From Deltaproteobacteria bacterium (lineage in GTDB: Bacteria > Desulfobacterota > Binatia > UTPRO1), in assembly GCA_016200545.1 (NCBI GenBank), contig JACQEO010000040.1, positions 1 to 64,000 on the forward strand: a DNA stretch of 64,000 nucleotides, read 5' to 3'. This document shows positions 42,328 through 51,151 of the stretch, one piece after another. How positions within the stretch are numbered: position 1 is the stretch's first letter; the number at the start of each line of letters is the position of its first letter. The notes below the pieces were generated by a model. It was given only the letters and a program-made list of their open reading frames with translations. It ran no database searches and was not told the origin of the DNA. Both the position numbers and the translations under genes were made by a program.

Positions 42328-42810
42328 ATGCCTTTCCGGATCGGCCACGGCTTCGACATCCACCCTCTCGTCCCCGGGCGGCGGCTCGTGCTCGGGGGGG
42401 TGGAGATTCCGGGCGCGCGCGGTCTTGCCGGCCACTCGGACGCGGACGCGGTGCTGCATGCGCTGACCGACGCGCTGCTCGGTGCGATCGGCGCCGGCGA
42501 CATCGGCCGCCACTATCCCGACTCGGACGCGCGCTACAAAGACCGCGGTAGCGCCGACTTCGTCCGCGAGACGATGGTGACGGTCCGCGCCCGCGGATAC
42601 CGGGTGGCGAACGCCGACCTCACCATCCTCGCCGAAGAGCCGCGGCTGGCTCCCTACCTCGACCGCATGCGTGCGAACGTCGCCGAGCTCTTGGGTGTCG
42701 AGGTCGACGCGGCCAACGTCAAAGCGACGCGCGGCGAGGGGCTGGGGGCGATCGGACGCGCCGAGGGGATCGCCGCGCAGGCGATCGTGCTGCTGGAGCG
42801 AGCGCCGTGA
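42328..42810 (+). CDS. ispF: 2-C-methyl-D-erythritol 2,4-cyclodiphosphate synthase
   Basis: IspF makes MEcPP in the non-mevalonate isoprenoid pathway. The 160-residue protein has the zinc motif D10-x-H12 in IGHGFDIHPL, the third ligand in AGHSDADAVLHALTDALLG, PDSDARYKDR and C-terminal IGRAEGIAAQAIVLL. The usual ATTTE stretch near the C-terminus reads ATRGE, keeping the first threonine and the glutamate. The stop overlaps the GTG of the next gene. Confidence 0.94.
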   Translation: MPFRIGHGFDIHPLVPGRRLVLGGVEIPGARGLAGHSDADAVLHALTDALLGAIGAGDIGRHYPDSDARYKDRGSADFVRETMVTVRARGYRVANADLTILAEEPRLAPYLDRMRANVAELLGVEVDAANVKATRGEGLGAIGRAEGIAAQAIVLLERAP

Positions 42811-43184
42811 CGACCTACGACGGCGGCTGCCATTGCGGCGCGGTGCGTTTCCGCGTCACCGCCGACCTCGACCACCTGAGCGAGTGCAACTGCTCGATGT
42901 GCGCGAAAAAGGGCTTCCTGCATTTGATCGTGCGGGCGGAGCACTTCGAGCTGCTCTCCGGCGCCGACGCGCTCACGACGTACGAGTTCAACACCCGGGT
43001 CGCGAAACATCACTTCTGCCGCCACTGCGGCATTCACTCCTTCTACGTGCCGCGCTCCGATCCCGACAAGATCGACGTGAACGTGCGCTGCCTCGACGGT
43101 GTCGACCCGGCCGCGTTGCGCATCACGCCCTTCGACGGGCGGCACTGGGAGGAGTCGATGGCCCGGCACGTGCCGTGGCGTTGA
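42807..43184 (+). CDS. GFA-family (CENP-V/GFA) zinc protein
   Basis: A 125-residue protein with the Gfa zinc-site cysteines: GGCHCGAVRF, then SECNCSMCAKKG, and HHFCRHCGIHSFYVPRSDP. Gfa-like proteins bind zinc and were first linked to glutathione-dependent formaldehyde activation, though many members have no shown activity. The GTG start overlaps the ispF stop. The substrate is unknown. Confidence 0.85.
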   Translation: MTTYDGGCHCGAVRFRVTADLDHLSECNCSMCAKKGFLHLIVRAEHFELLSGADALTTYEFNTRVAKHHFCRHCGIHSFYVPRSDPDKIDVNVRCLDGVDPAALRITPFDGRHWEESMARHVPWR

Positions 43185-43249
43185 CGCGACCCGCGCGTCC
43201 GCGGACGCTTCACGCCGGGTGACGCGTCGCCGACCCGTCGCGGAGGGGC

Positions 43250-43633
43250 TCAGTCGTCGTCGCCGCTGCTGCCGTCATCCCCGCAGCCGCCACCGCCGCA
43301 CGGATCGACGTCGTCCGCGCCCGAGTCGACGCCCTCGACCATCGCGTCGAGATCCTCGCCGCCGAGCTCGTCCCCGAGCTCACCGCCCATGCGCTTCATC
43401 CAACGCGCCATGCTCTTCGGGTCGTTCTCGTCGAGATCGCCGAGCTTCGAGGGATCGGCGAGCGCGTCGAGGCGGGACTCCTCCGAGCGCACCATCGCGA
43501 AGCGCGACATCAGCCGCTCGAGGGCCGCGCTCCCGCATCGATCGCAGGTGGGGTGCGCCTCCTCGCCGACGCGCAACGTCAGCACCGTGACGCGCGCGCG
43601 ACACGCCGTGCAGCGATACTCGTACAACGGCAT
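43250..43633 (-). CDS. FmdB-family zinc-ribbon regulatory protein
   Basis: The 127-residue protein opens with the FmdB zinc ribbon MPLYEYRCTAC and CDRCG. A charged middle follows (KLGDLDENDPKSMARWMKRMGGELGD), and the tail is low in complexity (DPCGGGGCGDDGSSGDDD). FmdB proteins are small putative regulators first seen beside formamidase/amidase genes. The extra cysteines in the Gly/Asp tail are unusual and may bind metal. It converges on the GFA gene. Confidence 0.83.
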   Translation of the reverse strand: MPLYEYRCTACRARVTVLTLRVGEEAHPTCDRCGSAALERLMSRFAMVRSEESRLDALADPSKLGDLDENDPKSMARWMKRMGGELGDELGGEDLDAMVEGVDSGADDVDPCGGGGCGDDGSSGDDD

Positions 43634-43755
43634 GTCTCTCTATACCGGACCCCGGCCGCTCGGCCAATCGAGCGCCGCACGCACGCGGCGCAAGGACTTG
43701 CCATGTCCCGTCGTCCGCACGTAGCATGCGCGCTCCTCATGCGAGACCGGTGGTG

Positions 43756-44364
43756 ATGCGAGACCGGGCGACGGCGCTCGGCGCGCTCCAGGTCGATCTC
43801 ACGCGCCGCCAACTGCTTCGGACCGGCTTCGGCGGCGTGCTGCTGCTGTCGTTCGGTACGCTCCTGCCGTCGGGGTGTGCGCGCTACCTGCCGATCGCGC
43901 GCCCATTGAAGTTCCTCTCTCGCAAGGAGTTCGCGGTGGTGACGCAGGCGGCGGTCCGCATCCTCGGCCTTCCGGACGAGCGCGGCGACGAGATCGGCGG
44001 CTTCATCGACGCGCTGCTCACCGACTTTCCGCCGACGACGCAGAACCAGGCGCGGCTCATGTTGCGTGTCCTCGAGCACGGGACGCACTTCTTCGACTTG
44101 AAGCCGAAACGCTTCACCCGGCTCTCGCCGGCGGAACAGGACGTCTACTTGCGCGGCTGGATGGAGAGCAGCCTCGGCGCCCGGCGTATCGTCTTCCGGG
44201 CGCTGAAGACGCTTGCGGCGCTCGGCTACTACGCGCAGCCGAGCGCGTGGGACACGATCAGCTACGACGGCCCGTGGATCGGGCGGATCGACGTCGCCTC
44301 GGAGTTCGTGCACGAGGATCCGGTGCCGCTCGCCGCCGTCATGGCGCGGTTCGGGCGGCGATGA
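43756..44364 (+). CDS. Tat-exported lipoprotein, gluconate 2-dehydrogenase subunit 3-like
   Basis: The 202-residue protein starts with a twin-arginine signal (LTRRQLLRTGFGGVLLLSF) ending in a lipobox-like LPSGC. The mature part is helical (RKEFAVVTQAAVRILG, GDEIGGFIDALL) like the small subunit of gluconate 2-dehydrogenase-type GMC enzymes. The stop overlaps the ATG of the GMC oxidoreductase, which has no signal peptide of its own. The small subunit may carry its partner through the Tat system. The frame is open from 43726; the ATG at 43756 is preferred. Confidence 0.75.
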   Translation: MRDRATALGALQVDLTRRQLLRTGFGGVLLLSFGTLLPSGCARYLPIARPLKFLSRKEFAVVTQAAVRILGLPDERGDEIGGFIDALLTDFPPTTQNQARLMLRVLEHGTHFFDLKPKRFTRLSPAEQDVYLRGWMESSLGARRIVFRALKTLAALGYYAQPSAWDTISYDGPWIGRIDVASEFVHEDPVPLAAVMARFGRR

Positions 44365-45896
44365 TCCTCGACACCGCGACCGTCGACAGCAACGTCGCGC
44401 TCGAGAGCGACGTCTGCGTGATCGGCTCCGGCGCTGGCGGCGCGGTGGTCGCGCGCGAGCTCGCCGAAGCGGGACGCTCGGTGGTCGTTCTCGAGGACGG
44501 TTCCTACGTCCGCAGCGGAGACTTCGTGCAACGCGAGGAGATCATCTACCCGCGCATCTACCGCGAGAGCGGCACGACCGCGAGCGCCGAGTACGCGGTT
44601 CTGGTGTCGCAGGGACGTCTCGTCGGCGGCTCGACCGTCCCCGGCTTCTGTCTGTGCGTGCGGCCGCCGCGCGCCATCCTCGCCCACTGGGCGCGCAGCT
44701 TCGACCTTCCCGGCATCGGCTACGAGGGCCTCTATCCGCACCTGCGCAAGGTGGAGAAGCAAATCGGCGTGCGCCGCATCACCCCCGAGCAGGTGAACCC
44801 CAACAGCGGCAAGCTGCTCTTCGGCTCCGAGCAACTCGGGTATCGCGGCTACCTGCCGTTTCACAACCGCAGCGGTTGCCTCGACTCCGGCTACTGCGCG
44901 CTCGGCTGCACGTATGACCGCAAGGGCGACATGCTGACGACCTACGTCCCGGCGGCGTCGAAGGCGGGAGCCGTCGTCGTGCCCGATTGCGAGGCGCGGC
45001 AGATCGTGACGCAGAACGGGCGGGCGATCGGCGTCGACGGGCTCTTCAACCGCTCGCGCACCGGCACCCGCTATCCGCTCAAGGTGCGCGCGAAGGTCGT
45101 CGTCCTCGCCGCCGGCGCGATCAACTCGCCACGTATCTGGCGCGCCAGCCGGTTGCCCGATCCCGCCGACGAGGTCGGACGCAATTTGCGGCTGCAACCC
45201 CACGTCGCCGTGAGCGCCCTCTATCCGGAGTCCATCACCGCCTGGCGCGGCATCCCGCAGGGGTACGTCGTCGACGAGTTCCTCCGCCTCGACGAGCGCA
45301 GCGCCGGGCACGGCTACCTTCTCATCCCGACCTTCGCGTTTCCGGTGGCGGCGGCGAGCGTGCTACCCGGGTACGGCGCGCAGCACCGTGAGCTGATGAC
45401 GCTCTATCCGCGCCTCGGCGCGATCGGCATCTTCCTCCACGATCACACGCGCGGCCGCCTCGAGTTCTCGGACGACGCGCCGCCGACCGTCGTCTATCGC
45501 CTTGGCAGCATGGACTCGGAGCAGCTCGTCGAGGCCATGGTGCACGCAAGCGAGGTGAGCTTCGCTGCGGGCGCCGAGAAGGTTTTCCTGCCGTACAACG
45601 ACATCGTGACCATCGGACGTCGGGGCGCGTACCAGGCGATCCACGAGCGCGGCATCCGTGCCAACGACCCGCTCTTCATCTCGTACCAACCGCAGGGGAC
45701 GCTGCGCATGGGCGGCAACCCGCGCCAGTCCGTCGTCGACGGTGCCGGCGAGGCGCACGCGGTGCGCAACCTCTTCGTCGCCGACGCGAGTGTGTTTCCG
45801 ACCAGCGTCGCGGTGCCGCCGCAGCTCGCCGTGATGACGCTCGCGACGCGGACGGCGCAGCACATCGTCGCCAACGCGGAGCAGTACTTCCGATGA
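44361..45896 (+). CDS. GMC-family FAD oxidoreductase with altered active-site positions
   Basis: The 511-residue flavoprotein has the FAD motif CVIGSGAGGAVVARELAEAG, VSQGRLVGGSTVPGF, ASKAGAVVVPDCEARQI, VVVLAAGAINSPRIW and C-terminal LFVADASVFPTSVAV. In GMC enzymes a histidine precedes the xGT motif and a second His or Asn lies 43 residues later (H516 and H559 in glucose oxidase). Here these positions are Q443 (SYQPQGTLRMGG) and P486 (VAVPPQLAVMT), with the 43-residue spacing kept. Activity on a normal alcohol substrate is therefore doubtful or uses other residues. It is coupled to the Tat lipoprotein upstream. Confidence 0.85.
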   Translation: MILDTATVDSNVALESDVCVIGSGAGGAVVARELAEAGRSVVVLEDGSYVRSGDFVQREEIIYPRIYRESGTTASAEYAVLVSQGRLVGGSTVPGFCLCVRPPRAILAHWARSFDLPGIGYEGLYPHLRKVEKQIGVRRITPEQVNPNSGKLLFGSEQLGYRGYLPFHNRSGCLDSGYCALGCTYDRKGDMLTTYVPAASKAGAVVVPDCEARQIVTQNGRAIGVDGLFNRSRTGTRYPLKVRAKVVVLAAGAINSPRIWRASRLPDPADEVGRNLRLQPHVAVSALYPESITAWRGIPQGYVVDEFLRLDERSAGHGYLLIPTFAFPVAAASVLPGYGAQHRELMTLYPRLGAIGIFLHDHTRGRLEFSDDAPPTVVYRLGSMDSEQLVEAMVHASEVSFAAGAEKVFLPYNDIVTIGRRGAYQAIHERGIRANDPLFISYQPQGTLRMGGNPRQSVVDGAGEAHAVRNLFVADASVFPTSVAVPPQLAVMTLATRTAQHIVANAEQYFR

Positions 45897-45906
45897 CGCA
45901 GGTTCT

Positions 45907-48084
45907 TTAGATTGGACGGGCGTGCGCCGGCCGACATGAAGCGCCGCGCACGAGCGGCGCGAGCACCGGAATCAGCTCCATCGGCGTGTAGGGCTTCGAG
46001 AGCCACGCGGCGCATCCGGCCTCGCGACACCGCGTCTCGAGATCACCATCGGCGGTCGCGATGACGACCGGTACGCCGCTGAGCTGGCGATCACGCTTGA
46101 GATGCGTCAGAACGTGCAGGCCGTCCATGCCGGGGAGTCCGAGATCGAGAACGATGACGTCGGGTCGCGATTCGCGCGCGCGGCGTAGGCCCTCGAACCC
46201 GTCGCTCGCCTCGATGACGTTGGCACCGTGCTGTCGCAGGACGCTCGCCGCCGCGGTGCGATAGCTCGGATCGTCCTCGATGAGGAGCACGACCGCCCCA
46301 CGCAGAGCGGCGGACTCTTCCGCGGACCCCGCGAGCGCGGGCACGTCCGAATGTGCGGGAAGCAGTAGGCGAAACGTCGAACCTCCGCCGGCTACGCTCT
46401 CGACCTCGAGTCGTCCCCCGAGGATCACTGCGAGTTCCTGAGAGATGGCGAGCCCGAGGCCGATACCGCGCGCGCCGGTGAGCGCGCGCGCCGAGCCGCG
46501 GTAGAAGGGAGCGAAGATGCGCGTCAGGTCGGTCGCGTCGATCCCGACGCCGGTGTCGCGCGCGCTGATCGCAATCTCGGTCCCGAGCCGGCTGGCCTCG
46601 ACCTCGATCGCGCCGCTCGCGGTGAACTTCGCCGCGTTCGAGATCAAGTTGGTCAGGATCTGGCGCAGGCGAAAGGGATCGGTCACGACCACGGCGGCGG
46701 CCGGCGCGACGTCGGTGCGGAACGCAATCGGCCGCCCGTCGAGCAGCGCCCGCGCCGTCACCTCCAGATGGTCGAGCGTCTGCGTCAAATTGATCGTCTC
46801 GGGATTCGCGGTGAGGCGCCTGGTCTCGATCTCCGCGAAATCCTGCAGCTCCTTCGCGAGGTCGAGCGTCATGAGGGAATTCTGCCGCACCCGCTCGAGT
46901 TGCATCCGCTCGCCGTCGGCACCCTCTCGCAGCGCATCGACGTCCCACAGGATCGCCTGCAGTGGGTTGCGCAGCTCGTGGGCGATGCGTGCGAGAAATA
47001 CCGATTTCTCCGCGCTCGCCGCCGCCACCTGATCGTAGAGCCAGGCGTTGGCCATCGCGATCGCCGCGCCGCTCGCAAGCACCGATGCCAGCGCCAGCTC
47101 GCGCTCCGTGAGCGGGAGCGCCGCGCGGCCGCGATCGGCGCAGATCGCTCCCAGCCGCTCACCGTTGTCGCCGAGCGGCATGCAGAGGAGCGTCGTCGTG
47201 TTGGCGCCGTACAGCGCGCTCGGAACGTCGGCCGCGGCGCTACTGGTGAGGAAAGCTCCTGCCGCGTGCCGCCACCCCGCCATCCAGTGCCACAGCTGCC
47301 GCGTCTCCACGAGCGGCTCCCACGTGATGCTCCCGCCCGCGGCGCGAACGAGATAGCCCTGGACCGAGCCGCCCCCGAGGGTCTGCCACACGACCCAGAG
47401 GCGACGCAGCCGAAACGTCTCGAGGGTCGTCGTGCAGACGACGGAGAGCACGCGCTGCGAATCGAAGCCGTGCAGGGTGCGCGTGAGATCGCGAAACGTC
47501 GCGAGGTGCCGATCGAGCTGCTCGCGTTGCCCGAAGACCGTTCGCCGCTGACGATCGAGGAATGCCGCACCGATGATCGACAGCAGGCCGCTGGCGGCGA
47601 CGGCGTAGAGCCCGTAGGCCACCGGCAACGTCCCCTCCGACCGCGATCCGCCGAGTACGAGCGATGTCTGCGCGAGCATGCAGGCGATTGCCATAAGCCC
47701 CTGGTTGCCGGCGCCCCAGGGAAACAGCAGCGCGGTCGTGAGCTCGAAGGCGATGAACAGGAGGGCGAGCGCGGCGCGATTCGCGCCCGTGAGCGCGCCG
47801 TACAGCGTGACGCATGCCACGAGCGCGACGCACGCAGCGCACGTCAGCCCGATCCCGAGGCGGCGAAGCGCGCGCGAGCGATGGCACGCGTTGGCGACGA
47901 GACAGATGGCGAGCTCGAGGGTGAAGACGAGGAGCAGATACCGCAGGCGTTCGGGATGGTAGTGGACCTCGAGGACCCCGCCCATGCCGACGCCCGCCGC
48001 GAACAGCATCGCGCCGAACGCGCCACGACGTGCGACCAGCCGCCGCGTCTCGCTCCGGTAGCGCTCCTCGATGTGGGCGTCCAT
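45907..48084 (-). CDS. hybrid sensor histidine kinase / response regulator
   Basis: The 725-residue protein has an N-terminal membrane domain of about six segments (25-190), a GAF-like region (about 210-370), HisKA with FLARIAHELRNPLQAIL, HATPase boxes NLISNAAKF, DTGVGID and GIGLGLAISQEL, and a C-terminal receiver (IEDDPSYRTAAA, phosphoacceptor in VIVLDLGLPGMDG, K in LSKPYTP). The frame is open to 48144, but the ATG at 48084 (MDAHIEERY) is preferred. No output regulator is adjacent. It converges with the GMC gene across 10 bases. The signal is unknown. Confidence 0.88.
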   Translation of the reverse strand: MDAHIEERYRSETRRLVARRGAFGAMLFAAGVGMGGVLEVHYHPERLRYLLLVFTLELAICLVANACHRSRALRRLGIGLTCAACVALVACVTLYGALTGANRAALALLFIAFELTTALLFPWGAGNQGLMAIACMLAQTSLVLGGSRSEGTLPVAYGLYAVAASGLLSIIGAAFLDRQRRTVFGQREQLDRHLATFRDLTRTLHGFDSQRVLSVVCTTTLETFRLRRLWVVWQTLGGGSVQGYLVRAAGGSITWEPLVETRQLWHWMAGWRHAAGAFLTSSAAADVPSALYGANTTTLLCMPLGDNGERLGAICADRGRAALPLTERELALASVLASGAAIAMANAWLYDQVAAASAEKSVFLARIAHELRNPLQAILWDVDALREGADGERMQLERVRQNSLMTLDLAKELQDFAEIETRRLTANPETINLTQTLDHLEVTARALLDGRPIAFRTDVAPAAAVVVTDPFRLRQILTNLISNAAKFTASGAIEVEASRLGTEIAISARDTGVGIDATDLTRIFAPFYRGSARALTGARGIGLGLAISQELAVILGGRLEVESVAGGGSTFRLLLPAHSDVPALAGSAEESAALRGAVVLLIEDDPSYRTAAASVLRQHGANVIEASDGFEGLRRARESRPDVIVLDLGLPGMDGLHVLTHLKRDRQLSGVPVVIATADGDLETRCREAGCAAWLSKPYTPMELIPVLAPLVRGASCRPAHARPI

Positions 48085-48190
48085 GCGGATCGTACGAAGA
48101 GCGCCCACATCCCGCCCGCGTCCCACCGTGCGCCCAGGGAGCAACCGTCGCGTACGGCGGCGGCGCTGTCAATGGCGCGAGGACCGGCGG

Positions 48191-49621
48191 CTACTTCAGG
48201 GTCTTCGCCGAGAAGCCGCGGTCGTTGAACGTGAGGAGCGTGCGCTTGGCGGTGACGACGCTTTCGAGGACCACCTCGCGACCCCAGAGGCGGTAGAGGT
48301 AGCCGAGGGTCTTCTCGGCGTTCTCGAGGTGGAGGTCGCGGCCGTCGTGCTGGTGGACGAGGTAGAGCGTGCGCTTGTGACCGAAGTCGGCGTCGTCGAT
48401 GGAGATCACCGGAACGTTCGCCATGCCGACGTTGCGCAGGAGCTGCTCCTTCACGTCGCGCCAACCTTCTTTGTCGGCGACCTTGCTGATCACCAGATCC
48501 TCGCCCTTCGGTTCGTACTCGAAGAGGTCGAGCTCGCGCATCAGGTTCTCGTTGAGGTAGCGGCGGAGAAACGACACGTCGCGGTCGGTGGCCCGCGCGT
48601 CGAGGAGCTTTTGCATGCCGGTCATCGTCGACGTGCCGTAGTCCTCGGTCTCTTCCGCCGTGGGCTCGTCGAAGCGACGCTTCAAGTCGGTCCAGACCTT
48701 GAGGCCGACGTGGTACGGGTTGAGGCCGCCGGGCGTCGGCCGCACCACTTGATTGTGGCGCACCAGGAACTCGAGGTGGAGGTCCTGCGGGAGCTCGATG
48801 CCGTTCAGGATCTCGCGGTGGACCCACGAGGCCCACCCTTCGTTCATGATCTTGGTCTCGATCTGAGGGATGAAGTAGCGCGCTTCCTCGTCGACGATCG
48901 TGAGCAGGTCGCGCTCCCAGTTGGCGAGATAGGGATTGTAGTCGCGGATGAAGAGCAGCAGGTCCTCCTCGGGGCTGAGCGGGAGCTTCTGGAGGTCGGG
49001 CTGCACGTATTCGGCGCGCTGGTGCAAGCGTTGATAGGGGTCGGGCGGCGGCTCGGCCGCGTGCAGCATGCGCTCGCGCTCCTCGTCGGGCGTGAGCTTG
49101 CGGACGGCGAGGTTCCGCCGGCGTTGCAGCGAGAGCGCGTGCGCGGCGTCGAGGATCGCCTCGACGCGGTCGATGCCGATCGACGGGTCTTCCGCATAGC
49201 GGCGAACGCGCTCGGCGTGCGCCTTGAAGGTTCCGAGCGTGAACTCGGCGCGGGTCGTCTTGAAGGTGAAGTTGTTCTTGAAGAAGTCGTTGTGCCCGTA
49301 GACGTGCGCGATGGTGAGGATTTGGAGGCAGAGCGAGTTGTCGCGCATGAGGTACGCGAGCGCAGGGTTCGAGTTGATCACCATCTCGTAGGGGAGGCCG
49401 CTCACGCCGTACTCGTAGAGGGTCTTCAGCTTCTCGAACGACTTGCCGTACGACCAGTGCGGGTAGTGCGAGGGGATGCCCGAGTACGCCATGTAAGCGA
49501 GCATGTCGGTGTGGTTGCAGAGCTCGAACTCCTGCCGGTAGCAGTCGAGGCCGAGCGCCTCTGCCTGGTCGCGGATCTTCGCGTCCCAATACTCGAGATC
49601 CTGGAGCTCCCAGTTCGCCAC
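48191..49621 (-). CDS. spoVR: SpoVR family protein
   Basis: The 476-residue protein matches SpoVR/YcgB: WDAKIRDQAEALGLDCYRQEFE, YMAYSGIPSHYPHWSYGKSFEK, EMVINSNPALAYLMRDNS, YGHNDFFKNN and NEGWASWVHREILN. YcgB is made with YeaG (PrkA) and YeaH in E. coli during nutrient and stationary-phase stress; its biochemical role is unsettled. Conserved His/Glu-rich motifs suggest a metal site. It starts 4 bases after the yeaH stop, so the three genes prkA, yeaH and spoVR run as one unit. Confidence 0.92.
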   Translation of the reverse strand: MANWELQDLEYWDAKIRDQAEALGLDCYRQEFELCNHTDMLAYMAYSGIPSHYPHWSYGKSFEKLKTLYEYGVSGLPYEMVINSNPALAYLMRDNSLCLQILTIAHVYGHNDFFKNNFTFKTTRAEFTLGTFKAHAERVRRYAEDPSIGIDRVEAILDAAHALSLQRRRNLAVRKLTPDEERERMLHAAEPPPDPYQRLHQRAEYVQPDLQKLPLSPEEDLLLFIRDYNPYLANWERDLLTIVDEEARYFIPQIETKIMNEGWASWVHREILNGIELPQDLHLEFLVRHNQVVRPTPGGLNPYHVGLKVWTDLKRRFDEPTAEETEDYGTSTMTGMQKLLDARATDRDVSFLRRYLNENLMRELDLFEYEPKGEDLVISKVADKEGWRDVKEQLLRNVGMANVPVISIDDADFGHKRTLYLVHQHDGRDLHLENAEKTLGYLYRLWGREVVLESVVTAKRTLLTFNDRGFSAKTLK

Positions 49622-49625
49622 CGGA

Positions 49626-50915
49626 TCAGTCCTGCACCCGCTCCTTGGCGAGGAACGCCTTGAAGCTCGGCCAGATGTCTTCTTTGCGCTCGATGAGGAC
49701 GGTCTGGAAGTTCTCGGCGTCGAGACGGCGGAAGATGTTCAGCATCGAGCTCTCGTAGTAGCGCGAGCCGAGCGGCTTGATCTCGCCGTAGCCGAAGAGG
49801 TTGCAGATCGCGGCGAGCTCGCTCGCGGACTTCAGCGCGGCGCTGTTGTCGGAGTCGAAGTTGTCACCGTCGGAGCAGTGGAAGGCATAGATGTTCCACA
49901 GCGACGGATGATAGCGCTTGGCGATGATGTCGAGCGCCTTCTGATAGCCCGACGAGATGAAGGTGCCCCCCGACTCGCCCTTGTGGAAGAACTCCTCCTC
50001 GGTGACCTCGTGCGCCTCGGTGTGGTGGCTGATGAAGACGATCTCGACGCTGCGGTATTTGGTGGCGATGAACTGGTACAGCAGGAAGAAGAAGCTCCGC
50101 GCGAGGTACTTCTTCATGGTGTCCATCGACCCCGAGGTGTCCATGATGCACATCACCACCGCGTTCGACTCCCGGCGTACGTCGGTCGTGATGTGGCGGT
50201 AGACGAGGTCGTCGACGTGGAAGGGAAAGCGCTTCGGGGTCGCGTCGGCCTGGCGCTCTTGGCCGTCGGCGTCGACGCGCTGCTCCCCGCCGTCGCGCAG
50301 CTCGGGGACGGATGCCGCCGCCGCGGTGCCCTCGCCGGGCGCGTCGGCGGCGTCGAGCTCCACGTTCCGGAGCCGCCGCTGCGCGGCGAGCTTGCGCTTC
50401 ACCCTGGACTTGACGGTCCGGTGCTTGTCCAAGCGGACACGGATCCCGACGGTCCGGTAGCCGCGGCGCTTCGACATGCGCAGCGCCTCGATCTGCCGGA
50501 GCGCCTTGCGCTCGAGGTCGGGTAGATCGAGATCCTCGAACATGATGTCGATGAGATCCTCGAGTGTGACGTCGGTCTCGTAGTAGTCGACGCCGGCGCG
50601 GTCACCCGCCTTGTCCACCCCCTCGCCGCGCGCCTTGCCGACGACCTGCCCGGGTTGCGACGCTCCGTCGCCCTGGCCGACGCCCGGGGTATTGTCCCCG
50701 TACACGAAGCGATACTCGCGGATGCCGCGGATCGGGACCTTGATGACCCGATCGCGGCTCTTCCCGATGATCGACTCCTCCGCGATGATGTCCGCGATGT
50801 TCTCGCGGATCGACTCCCGAATCTTCTGTCGATGCCGCAGCCGATCCCCCGCCGTCCGGTCACTCCGCTCCGCATCGGAGTTCCGAAACGGCCGGAATAT
50901 GGTGTTGATCGACAT
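49626..50915 (-). CDS. yeaH: YeaH/YhbH family (DUF444) protein
   Basis: A 429-residue protein of the DUF444 family. It has an N-terminal DRTAGDRLRHRQKIRESIRENI region, then a von Willebrand-like domain with a MIDAS-type site (VVMCIMDTSGSMDTMKKY) and EVIFISHHTEAHEV-like IVFISHHTEAHEVTEEEFF. In enterobacteria it is co-expressed with the kinase PrkA/YeaG and may be its partner. The middle is Ala/Asp-rich. A palindromic repeat element separates it from prkA upstream. Confidence 0.92.
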   Translation of the reverse strand: MSINTIFRPFRNSDAERSDRTAGDRLRHRQKIRESIRENIADIIAEESIIGKSRDRVIKVPIRGIREYRFVYGDNTPGVGQGDGASQPGQVVGKARGEGVDKAGDRAGVDYYETDVTLEDLIDIMFEDLDLPDLERKALRQIEALRMSKRRGYRTVGIRVRLDKHRTVKSRVKRKLAAQRRLRNVELDAADAPGEGTAAAASVPELRDGGEQRVDADGQERQADATPKRFPFHVDDLVYRHITTDVRRESNAVVMCIMDTSGSMDTMKKYLARSFFFLLYQFIATKYRSVEIVFISHHTEAHEVTEEEFFHKGESGGTFISSGYQKALDIIAKRYHPSLWNIYAFHCSDGDNFDSDNSAALKSASELAAICNLFGYGEIKPLGSRYYESSMLNIFRRLDAENFQTVLIERKEDIWPSFKAFLAKERVQD

Positions 50916-51013
50916 GCCGCGCCGTCAGGCGGCCGCGATCCGCAGGATCGCGCCGCCGCCGACGAAGGGGCGCGGTGAGACGCTCCCCTCTTGAGGAGCC
51001 TCGAGGGCCGGGG

Positions 51014-51144
51014 GCCGAGGGGCCCCCAGATGCAAGGCGCGAGGAAGCGAACGCGGAGGCGTAGCGCTAGCTACGCCGCAGCCTAGCCAAGCCAGGCCAC
51101 GCAAGTGAGCGCCCGAGCAACGCAGCAGATGGGGGTCCCTCGGC
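51014..51144. repeat. 131-bp palindromic repeat element with inverted ends
   Basis: The ends GCCGAGGGGCCCCCAGATGC (51014-51033) and GCAGATGGGGGTCCCTCGGC (51125-51144) are inverted copies matching at 17 of 20 positions. The centre has a perfect inverted repeat GGCGTAGC/GCTACGCC around GCTA (51058-51077). No frame of note lies inside. The structure suggests a MITE-like or REP-like non-autonomous repeat. It sits in the prkA-yeaH intergenic space, so it is transcribed with that operon and may set their relative expression. Confidence 0.6.
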
Positions 51145-51151
51145 ACCCGGT

